Source: an uncultured Alphaproteobacteria bacterium (GTDB taxonomy: Bacteria > Pseudomonadota > Alphaproteobacteria > Rs-D84). From it: DNA of 64,000 bases. The stretch spans positions 226,441-290,440 of the forward strand of contig CATOOF010000002.1 of the NCBI GenBank assembly GCA_951801825.1, given 5' to 3'. The notes beneath the pieces are model-generated. The model was given only the letters and a program-made list of their open reading frames with translations, searched no databases and was not told where the DNA came from. Below are positions 21,856-30,700 of the stretch, in pieces. Position 1 is the stretch's first letter. Each line of letters opens with the position of its first letter. Both the position numbers and the translations under genes were made by a program.

Positions 21856-22155
21856 GGTCGCGAAAGCGATGATGATTCTGAAGTCTATGCGGAATAAACG
21901 TTTTGGACCCGGGGGCGGTACCCGGCAGCTCCACCAATAAGCAATACGGGGCTGACATAGTTTCGACAGGCGCGGTAAAGGCAAAAGATTGAATCCGACA
22001 TGGCGTCGTTAAAAGCCGTTAAAAAATGAATGCGAACGATAACGTTCAGCTTGCAATGGCTGCCTAATATGGCGTTGAATACGGTTGGCGATTGTTAACC
22101 CTATTCGTTTTAGCTTTTGCGGGGCCCGCCGGGTGCCTGGCACCAGAAACCCGGT
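21856..22155 (+). ncRNA. ssrA: tmRNA, circularly permuted two-piece type; tag ANDNVQLAMAA
   Basis: Acceptor piece ends ...GGACCCGGGGGCGGTACCCGGCAGCTCCACCA (21936) upstream of coding piece GGGGCTGACATAGTTTCGACAGG (from 21948); tag frame GCG AAC GAT AAC GTT CAG CTT GCA ATG GCT GCC TAA (22032-22067). Outer ends approximate. Confidence 0.92.
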
Positions 22156-22183
22156 ATTTATAAATAATAAAAAGGCAAAAAAA

Positions 22184-22414
22184 ATGTTTGGAAAAGTAAA
22201 AAAAGTATTCTTTACGGGTGTGTTTGGAATCCTGTATGTTTCGTTTATTGCACAATTGGTTTATATTTTAGGCTGGGTCCCGGGCGTTGAGGGCAAACTG
22301 AGCTGGCTGGGGGCGTTGTCCTTGGAATGGCTGGTTCTGATTGCGGCACGATATCTGTCAAAGCGCAGCAGCACCGGTGCACAATATAACGGATATAATA
22401 ATCGCCGCCGTTAA
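22184..22414 (+). CDS. Small membrane protein
   Basis: MFGKVKKVFFTGVFGILYVSFIAQLVYILGW...; the ORF track N-terminal extension lies within tmRNA. Confidence 0.5.
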   Translation: MFGKVKKVFFTGVFGILYVSFIAQLVYILGWVPGVEGKLSWLGALSLEWLVLIAARYLSKRSSTGAQYNGYNNRRR

Positions 22415-22506
22415 TATTGGCACATGCAAACAAATGAAAATCCCCCTATGACGGGGATTTTTTATTGTCTTGAAAAGTTCAAAAAATAGCTTATATTTGG
22501 TAAGCC

Positions 22507-24264
22507 ATGAAAGAATATATACTTCCATTTAGAGATTTGGTCGTACATCCCGGCCTGACGGTTCCTGTTTTTATTGACAATCCAATGTCGATAGCGTGTA
22601 TAGAGGCCGCAATGGAGGGCAGCCGCCGCTTGGTTTTGGCCGCCCAGCACAGCTGGAACTATCCGGCAGAGGTCAATGATATTTTTGATATCGGAACAAT
22701 AGGCGACATCGCCCAGGTTCTGCGCATGCCAGATGGTGCAATACATGCCATTATCAGAACAACTGACGTGGTGTCACTCCATGACATATCCGTAAACCGC
22801 GGCCTGTTTACCGCCGACACCCAGGTTATTTCATGCATGGATGATGCAGAATTCGAGCAGACAATCGCACTGCGTGACAGAATTGCAGAAAACCTGCAGG
22901 CGTTGGCGGCGGGGCGCAAATTTAAAATAGACAAACTGCGCAACATTGTTCAGAACTATCCCCTGCCCGCATTTGTAGATGCCGTGATTCAAACAGCCGA
23001 CATCGACACAGATGCCGCAGTTGCAGTTTTGCGTGCGGCCAGCTGGCGGGACAAACTGGTCTTGCTGTTGGAACAGGTAAACCTGATAGCGGAAACCGCA
23101 AAAATCGAAGATTCAATTAATCGACGCATTCACCAGCAGATGGAAGCCGGCCGCCGCGAGGCTATTTTGCAAGAAAAAATGCGCGCAATACAAAAAGAAA
23201 TGGGTGACGACGCCGAAGAAATGGACGCTGAAAACATGCGGCGGCGCATTGAAAAATCGCCCCTGCCGACAGAGGCGCGCGAAAAGGCGATGTCCGAATG
23301 GCGGCGCATGCGGTCACTGGCGCCGATGTCAAACGACGGCGCGCTGATAAAAACATATCTGGACGAACTGCTGGCAATGCCATGGGCAAAAACGCCCGCC
23401 TCAAAGATAGAACTGGGGGCCGCACGAAAAACGCTGGACGCCCGGCACTCTGGCATGAATGCAATAAAAGAGCGAATTTTGGAACATATCGCCGTGATGA
23501 AAAAAACCGGCAGCAACCGCGGCAGCATACTGTGTTTTGTCGGGGCGCCGGGCGTTGGCAAAACGTCGCTATGCAAATCGATTGCGGATGCACTGGGGCG
23601 AAAGTATCAGCGCATATCGCTGGGCGGCATTTCAGACGAGTCACACTTTCGCGGTCACCGCAAGACATATATAGGCTCTCAGCCGGGGCGCATTATGGAT
23701 GCACTGAAACGCTGTCACGCCAATAATCCTGTCATTGTTTTAGATGAAATAGATAAAATGGGACGCGACTGGCGCGGCGATCCAGAGGCGGCGTTACTTG
23801 AAATTATGGACCCTGAGCAAAACAAGACTTTCCGCGACCATTATTTAGAGGTGGATTTTGACCTGTCGAATGTTTTATTTATCGCCACAGCAAACAGCCT
23901 TAACCTGTCCAGCGCCCTGAAGGACCGTATGGAAATTATAGAGATTCCCGGATACACCGAAGAGGACAAGGTTTGTATCGCACGCGAACATTTGGTGCGA
24001 CGCGCCGCCGCCGATACGGGATGGGCAACAGAAAATATTATCATTAATGACGAAGCAATACGCCATATAATCCGAAACTATACGTCAGAACAAGGCGTAC
24101 GCCAGTTGCAGCGCGAACTGACCGCGATGCTGCGGCGGGCGCTATTGGAACACGACGGCGAAGATATTCTGACCGAGTTCACGCCGGAAAAAATTGACCA
24201 ATTACTGGCGGTACGAAAATTATCAGGTGTTTCAAAACGGATTGGTTTTGGCATGGGTGCATAA
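22507..24264 (+). CDS. Lon-family AAA+ protein lacking the C-terminal S16 peptidase domain
   Basis: Lon N-domain LPFRDLVVHPGLTVPVFIDN; Walker A GAPGVGKTSL; GGISDESHFRGHRKTYIGSQPGRIMDAL; VIVLDEIDKMG; stops at ...KLSGVSKRIGFGMGA. Confidence 0.92.
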   Translation: MKEYILPFRDLVVHPGLTVPVFIDNPMSIACIEAAMEGSRRLVLAAQHSWNYPAEVNDIFDIGTIGDIAQVLRMPDGAIHAIIRTTDVVSLHDISVNRGLFTADTQVISCMDDAEFEQTIALRDRIAENLQALAAGRKFKIDKLRNIVQNYPLPAFVDAVIQTADIDTDAAVAVLRAASWRDKLVLLLEQVNLIAETAKIEDSINRRIHQQMEAGRREAILQEKMRAIQKEMGDDAEEMDAENMRRRIEKSPLPTEAREKAMSEWRRMRSLAPMSNDGALIKTYLDELLAMPWAKTPASKIELGAARKTLDARHSGMNAIKERILEHIAVMKKTGSNRGSILCFVGAPGVGKTSLCKSIADALGRKYQRISLGGISDESHFRGHRKTYIGSQPGRIMDALKRCHANNPVIVLDEIDKMGRDWRGDPEAALLEIMDPEQNKTFRDHYLEVDFDLSNVLFIATANSLNLSSALKDRMEIIEIPGYTEEDKVCIAREHLVRRAAADTGWATENIIINDEAIRHIIRNYTSEQGVRQLQRELTAMLRRALLEHDGEDILTEFTPEKIDQLLAVRKLSGVSKRIGFGMGA

Positions 24265-24285
24265 AAAAATTATAAAGGAAAAATT

Positions 24286-24561
24286 ATGAATCTTTCTGAA
24301 AAATACAAGCTGTTCAAGGCAATCATACTGGCTGATGACGTAAAGTTCCAGACGCCCGGCATTTTTAATGAAACATACAGGGCAATAACCAAAGACTATG
24401 TAATCGAATCCGAGATACTATTGCCACATTTTGACGGCGAAAAATCGCAGTATACAATAAACGCCATTAACAGACACAAGCATTTATCATACACGTTAAA
24501 TGGCCGCATCGCACAATTAGCAACTTTTATAATGAACAAAAAACACGCCAAGACAAAATGA
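24286..24561 (+). CDS. Hypothetical small protein between Lon-like and tsaB
   Basis: Upstream AAAGGA; 4-nt overlap with tsaB. Confidence 0.6.
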   Translation: MNLSEKYKLFKAIILADDVKFQTPGIFNETYRAITKDYVIESEILLPHFDGEKSQYTINAINRHKHLSYTLNGRIAQLATFIMNKKHAKTK

Positions 24562-25109
24562 TTCTGCTTATCAACACTTCGGGCGGGGGGCTGGAATTTG
24601 CCCTGGGGGCCGCACACAAACAAATAGCTGTGGAAAAACAGTCTGTTGCGCTAGCGCCGGAATGCGAAAAATTTATGACCGAGTGCGGGGTATCATGGCG
24701 CGAATTAACGGCAATCGGCGTAGTGGTGGGCCCGGGCAGTTTTACCGGCGTACGCCTGGGCATTGCATACGCAAAGGGCCTGGGGCTGGGGTTGAATATT
24801 CCGGTGGTCGGGATAAGCGCGTTTGAATTATATCTGGCGGCGACGCCGGACGCGTTTGTCGCAATAGAATCCGGACGTGGCGACTTTTTTGTCGCATCAG
24901 AAAAAACAGCCCCTCAAACAATGACAATTGACGAGGTGGAAACGCGCCAGATGGAATGCCCGCGAACCGTCGGACATTTACCGTTTAACCTGGGGCTGGG
25001 GGATGGCATTGTCCGCAAAAAGCTGGCAGATGGCGACACCACGCCCGCCGTGCCGATGTATCTGCGCCCCAGCTATGCCGAAGAGAATCACAAATGCTGC
25101 AACAACTAG
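24558..25109 (+). CDS. tsaB: tRNA t6A biosynthesis protein TsaB
   Basis: ILLINTSGGGLEFAL...GVVVGPGSFTGVRLGIAYAKGLGLGLNIPVVGISAFE. Confidence 0.92.
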   Translation: MILLINTSGGGLEFALGAAHKQIAVEKQSVALAPECEKFMTECGVSWRELTAIGVVVGPGSFTGVRLGIAYAKGLGLGLNIPVVGISAFELYLAATPDAFVAIESGRGDFFVASEKTAPQTMTIDEVETRQMECPRTVGHLPFNLGLGDGIVRKKLADGDTTPAVPMYLRPSYAEENHKCCNN

Positions 25110-25480
25110 AAAAACTGCACGCGCAATGCTTTCCGCACAAACCGTGGTGCGCCAATGATTTTGACGATTTAAAAAAGTCGGGCTGTGACATTATCGCCAG
25201 CCAAAACGGTTTCATCATTTATCGCGTCGTCGCAGACGAGGCAGAAATTATCACTATCGGGGTGGCGCCTGCGGCGCGGCGCGGCGGGATTGCCGCGGCA
25301 ATGATTGAGATAGCGGCCGCCGATGCAAAAAAACGCGGCGCAAAAAAAATGTTTCTGGAAGTGGCACGCGACAACGCGGCCGCAATTGCACTGTACAGCC
25401 GCGCCGGATTTTCCGAAATCGGCGTCCGCCCGAAATACTATGATGGGATTGATGCAATTTTAATGCAACGCCAATTGTAA
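25094..25480 (+). CDS. rimI: Ribosomal protein S18-alanine N-acetyltransferase RimI-like
   Basis: GNAT core ITIGVAPAARRGGIAAAMIE...FLEVARDNAAAIALYSRAGFSEIGVRPKYY. Confidence 0.85.
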   Translation: MLQQLEKLHAQCFPHKPWCANDFDDLKKSGCDIIASQNGFIIYRVVADEAEIITIGVAPAARRGGIAAAMIEIAAADAKKRGAKKMFLEVARDNAAAIALYSRAGFSEIGVRPKYYDGIDAILMQRQL

Positions 25481-25492
25481 AAGAGAATACGC

Positions 25493-26230
25493 ATGGCGAC
25501 ACCACCTGACAGCGCATTTCACAACGGCCATCGCGAAAGGCTGCGCCAGAAGTTTCTGGATGACAAAATAACGGATTACGAGTTTCTGGAATTACTGCTG
25601 GCGTTTGTGATACCACGGCGCGATGTCCGGCCACTGGCGCGCGGTCTGATAAACAAGTACAGCGGCCTGCATCAAATTTGCAGCCTGCCGATGGAACAGT
25701 TGCTGGAATTTCCGGGCGTGGGACGCAACACGGCCATATTTTTAAAAGCAATTCGCCATGCCATGCTGGCCGAATATCGCGAACACCTGGACAAGCGCCC
25801 TATTTTCCATACAAACACTACGTTGATAAACTATTGCCTGACACTGCTGGGCGGTAAGACAATAGAAGAATTTCATGTTCTGTACCTGGACGAGGAAAAG
25901 CGCCTGTTGCGCGACGACACGCACAGCGTCGGAACAATAAACTGGGCGGCGGTATACCCGCGCGAGATAGTTCGCCGCGCACTGGATATAAACGCACGCA
26001 GTATTGTGATGCTGCACAACCATCCGACGGCGGGCGTGCCTTTTTCCACACCGGACATAGAGATTACAACAATTACGCGCGACATGCTGGCACCGCTGGA
26101 TATTGAGCTGTACGACCATTTTCTGGTCACGGGCGGCCAGGTATTATCTGCAAAGAACAGCCAACTGCTGAATCAAAGCAAAACTAGTTTGACGAATTCA
26201 CAAAATCAAGGACACGCGGGTCAAAAATAA
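25493..26230 (+). CDS. radC: RadC-family JAB-domain DNA repair protein
   Basis: HNGHRERLRQKFL...SIVMLHNHPTAGVPFSTPDIEIT. Confidence 0.92.
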   Translation: MATPPDSAFHNGHRERLRQKFLDDKITDYEFLELLLAFVIPRRDVRPLARGLINKYSGLHQICSLPMEQLLEFPGVGRNTAIFLKAIRHAMLAEYREHLDKRPIFHTNTTLINYCLTLLGGKTIEEFHVLYLDEEKRLLRDDTHSVGTINWAAVYPREIVRRALDINARSIVMLHNHPTAGVPFSTPDIEITTITRDMLAPLDIELYDHFLVTGGQVLSAKNSQLLNQSKTSLTNSQNQGHAGQK

Positions 26231-27458
26231 CATCACGCGGACGCAGTGCCGCGGCGATATGAATATCGGCGGCACGACGCGTACGCGACAGTGCAACATA
26301 TGCCTGGCCGTGGGCAAAAGCACCGCGCGATATATCCACCACAACCGCATCCAGTGTTTTTCCCTGGGCCTTATGTATTGTCATTGCATACCCCAACGAC
26401 AGCGGAAATTGGCGATATGCACCAACTTCGTTTTCAACCAGTCTATCGTTTTCATCGCGGGAATATTCTATCTTTTCCCACTTTTCAGGCCGCACCGTCA
26501 CGGTTTCGCGATTATCGGACAGCAATTGCACCACTATCTCGCGCGGGCCCAGACTGCGCACAATTCCCATAGAGCCGTTATGCCATTTGTCGCCGTTTTT
26601 AACAAATACAACCAACGCCCCAACTTTTAACACCAAGCTTAGCGGGGCGGGAACATCACGTTCTGCAAAATTGCCGGTCAGTTCGCCGTTATACGCAACC
26701 TCTGGCGCGGCTATCTGGGCCAGGCGGCCGGCGTTTATCCGTTCGGCAACGGCACGAAACGGTGTAATCAGCACCGCATTTTCACGACGCGCCGCATCAT
26801 CTATTTTGCAACTGTTAAAAAATGCAAGTGCACTGGTGTCGCCACCACGCAATCTGGTTAAGTTTTCCAGCAACGCCATATCATTTTGACGATAGACCAA
26901 ATCGAAATCATATTTTATAAAGTCGGCCCGCTTGAAAACATTGCTGTCAAAGAAATAAGCGTTTTCATATCCATAATTCTGGGCATACAGGCCGGCCGCA
27001 TCACGCGTAATTACCGGCGGCAATTGAAACAAATCACCAATTGCCAACACCTGCAGGCCGCCAAAAGGCGCATTATTGCGCCGTGCCTGGCGCGCCAGTA
27101 TGTCCATCGCATCAAGCAGGTCCGGCGCAACCATTGAAATTTCATCAATAATCAGCACATCCGCCCCGGTCAGAATATTGCGCGTTTTCGCCTTAAGCTT
27201 TAGAAATTCCGGCATTACAAAATCACGGGGCTGAATCTGAAACATTGAATGTATCGTCTGGCCCGCGATATTCAGTGCCGACACCGCCGTCGGGCATGCA
27301 CATATTATGCGCTTTTTCGATGCCGACCGCAGATAATTCACAAACGTTGATTTTCCCGTTCCGGCCTGGCCCATAATAAGAATGTTTGAATATGTATTTT
27401 CCAGCGCGTTCATGGCCGCGGTCTGGGTTGGATTCAATATCGGGACAAATTCAGACAT
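26184..27458 (-). CDS. PIF1-like helicase
   Basis: GQAGTGKSTFVNYLR...TIHSMFQI...VLIIDEISMVAPDLLDAMD; C-terminal GYAMTIHKAQGKTLDAVVVD...YVALSRTR. Confidence 0.88.
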   Translation of the reverse strand: MSEFVPILNPTQTAAMNALENTYSNILIMGQAGTGKSTFVNYLRSASKKRIICACPTAVSALNIAGQTIHSMFQIQPRDFVMPEFLKLKAKTRNILTGADVLIIDEISMVAPDLLDAMDILARQARRNNAPFGGLQVLAIGDLFQLPPVITRDAAGLYAQNYGYENAYFFDSNVFKRADFIKYDFDLVYRQNDMALLENLTRLRGGDTSALAFFNSCKIDDAARRENAVLITPFRAVAERINAGRLAQIAAPEVAYNGELTGNFAERDVPAPLSLVLKVGALVVFVKNGDKWHNGSMGIVRSLGPREIVVQLLSDNRETVTVRPEKWEKIEYSRDENDRLVENEVGAYRQFPLSLGYAMTIHKAQGKTLDAVVVDISRGAFAHGQAYVALSRTRRAADIHIAAALRPRDVIFDPRVLDFVNSSN

Positions 27459-27547
27459 GACCTTATGTTTGCATATAAGACATAAAAAAGCAACCTTGAT
27501 AAAATTTAACTTGCAACAAAACAGATTTCATATATAATGTGCGCCGT

Positions 27548-27624
27548 GGGTTAGTAGCTCAGTTGGTTAGAGCGGAGCGCTCATAACGCTTTGGTCGTGG
27601 GTTCAAGTCCTACCTAACCCACCA
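27548..27624 (+). tRNA. tRNA with CAT anticodon (elongator Met or Ile2)
   Basis: GGGTTAG/CTAACCC acceptor, ctCATaa loop, encoded CCA; identity ambiguous from sequence alone. Confidence 0.9.
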
Positions 27625-27744
27625 ACTTATTTCCGCCAATGGCGGATTTTTTATTTCTGGGCCACAATATCAGTAAAAATATATTTTTTCTCTTGCGCGA
27701 TATAAGCGATTTTTTCTATCATTAGCTACAAAAGAGAGGAAGTT

Positions 27745-30700
27745 ATGGAAAAAAAGCGCAGTTTCCTTGGGTTTTTGGCATCTTTATTCGTTGTCTTTTT
27801 TATGGCAAATGCTTTTGCCGCGGGGTATACATGCAACGATAAAAAGCAATACACGTCGTGTAATACTAATTATTATCTGAACAAATCCGGCGTTGGAAAT
27901 GCCTGTCTTTTGTGTTCCAGTGCATCTAATACGACATCTACCGAAACCAAAACGCGTACATGTACGGATGCTGAAAAAACAGCCCTGCATGCAACCGCAT
28001 GCAGCACGACATCATGTCAAAAAAGATGTAATGGTAACTTTACAGCAGGTACCGGTGGCACTACGGTTGGAACGGGCACATGTTCTGGATGCAGTAGCTA
28101 TGCCGATTGTACACCCCGGGACCCGGTGGCAACAGCATGTATAACCGAATATTTTTTCAATGACTCCCAAGATGTTTGCGATCCTTGCTCTGGTCAGCGT
28201 AATTATGATGAATTAGGCAGAACAACTATTACCGGCGGGACAAGAATCCAGACATGTACCGGTTATCATACGGGCGGCGCCGGCGGCACCAGCGGCAGTG
28301 AGGCCTGTACCGGGTGTTCGGCATCCACTTATTCCTGCTCTTGTAATTCTGGCTATCATGTTGTGGGCAGCGGCTCTTCGTGTACATGCGCGCCAAATAC
28401 CATAGACCTTACCTGTAACCCAGGATTCTATGTCAAAAAAGGCACAACAACCTGTTCAGCCGAATGCCCGGTCAATAAATGGTGCGCCGGCGGGAAACAG
28501 ACCATCAACTCTTCCGGGGCAACCGCCGACACCGGAATTAGCGGTAGCTGTCCGTCTGGATTCTCGGCACCTGTAAAGAGTACTTCGTACACGGCATGTT
28601 TTACATCATGTCTCCAGACATGTTCCGGTGAAGCTCCATGTACATATGCCAATGCTAAATGTCTTTATGATACAAGCTATGAATATACCGGAATCAGGAA
28701 ATGTCAAAACGCGGCCTGTACCACAACAACCAGCTGTAGCGCCAGTGGAACATGTCCTGTCAGTAGCTTTGTATGTAACGCCTGCTATAAAAAAAATGCC
28801 GGGGGAACGGGATGTATTGCTGAAACATATACCCTTACATATCAGCCGGGTGGCGGATCTGGTTCGGTACAATCACAGCTTATTCAGTTTCAATCCACAT
28901 TTACAACCAAACCGAGCAACACGTTTACACGGGGTGGGTATAACTTCAGCAGCTGGGGTGGTAGCTATCCAAATGCCAACAGTACATATACATATACCAA
29001 ATGCGGAAATACAACACTGACGGCACAGTGGACAGCATGCAATGCCAGCAATACCGCGGGGGCGTGCAACTGTTCATCCACCCAACACCCAACCGGCAGC
29101 GGCTGTGCAAACTGTAGCGTATCATGCAGCAGCGTAAGCGGATTTACGCTGGGTACGTACAATGTATGCAACTCTCAAACCGACAGCATATGTTACCGCA
29201 ACTGTACAACAGCCGACGTAGCGGGCTCTGCCACGGTAAGCGGAACAGTGACTAAGGGCGGAACCAAGACATGCAAGGCCGATACATGTGATGCAAATCA
29301 CTGTAAAACAACGGTCGGAACATGTATTACAAAGCCCGCAAACGGAACATGTAATACCGGCGGGGGCGATCCGATTACATGTAACGCCGGCTATCACCTT
29401 AACACGGCAAAGACGGACTGTCTGCCGAATACATACAATGTTACCTATTCCTGTGGCGCCGGAACAGGCACGGCCCCAACGGCAAACACGGCAACATACG
29501 ACGCATCTTATACGCCAAAGTCCAATACATGCTCGCGCGCCAACTATGCCTTTAGCGGCTGGCTGGTATCGGGAACCAGTGATACAAAGCAAGGCAACTT
29601 TATATGGAAATATACAGAAAACAAAACCTTTACGGCACAATGGGTTCCGACAAAGTGTCCTGCTAATCAGTATCTGGAAAATGCACAATGTAAAACATGC
29701 CCAACATCTCATCCAAAATCTGTTGAGGGCAACAATAACAGCATAAACGACTGTTACAAGGATTGTAATGCCAGCTGTACATCCCCGTCGTCTTGCCCGG
29801 CGAACTCCAGCGGCTGTACATTTGATACGACGGTAAAAAAGCCCGGAACACAGAAATATAATTCGTCTTCGTGCGTAATAAATACCGGCGTAAACAGTGC
29901 ATGTCCGGTAAAAACGCTGGCGTGTAATCGTAACTATTATACGAACGATCAGGTTTGCTCTGCGTGTACCAGCCTTGGTAACGGACAATGGAATACGTCG
30001 TTGTCATCAAACAACAGCGGACCAGAAGGCTGTTATGCAACATGCAAAAAACCGTGTACACCGATACAATGTCCGGCACACTCTACCTGTACACATGGCA
30101 ACGAAGAAAAAATCGGCGGAATATACTACCCCAGCTCTGAGTGTAACGTGGAAAACTTTAGTTGCTCTGTATCAATAACACCGGATCCCGGATACGAGGG
30201 CTGTGATGATGGCGTGTGCGACCCGATTGTTGCAGAAATAACCCTGAATCACGAAGGCGGAACCAGCACCGTCAGCAAAATATACCAAAAATACAGTGTT
30301 GGATATTCGCTGACCAACTTTGGTGCAACGGTTACCAAAATACCTGTTCCGACACGTGCCACATGGGGCTTTAACGGGTACTTTACAGCGGCCACAGGCG
30401 GCGAAAAGATTGTGGACGCCAATGGTAATATTATTGCTGCAAATACAAAGTTTTTACAGAAACAGAACAACACAATATACGCCCAGTGGACACGTCTGAC
30501 ACGTAATTGCGTCGTCGGAAAGGCATATGACGGAACAAACGACGTTAACTGTCCGGCAGGCAAATATTGCCCTGGAACAGGAACGGCGGTAATCGGAACC
30601 GCCGGATGTGCAACACAATGTCCGGCCGATGCGGCGGGTGGAACGGTTACATCCGACGTAAACTCTTCGGTTGTCACGGCATGCCGTACGGTGCGCTCTA

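Noticed and set aside
22085-22183. N-terminal part of ORF 22085-22414
   Set aside because: Overlaps the tmRNA coding piece; the plausible start is ATG at 22184
24265-24557. Lon peptidase domain present in another frame
   Set aside because: Downstream frames show no S16 motifs; the region encodes a separate small ORF with its own RBS
27548-27624. Firm assignment of the CAT tRNA as elongator Met
   Set aside because: CAT can be Met or lysidine-modified Ile2; identity elements cannot be resolved by eye
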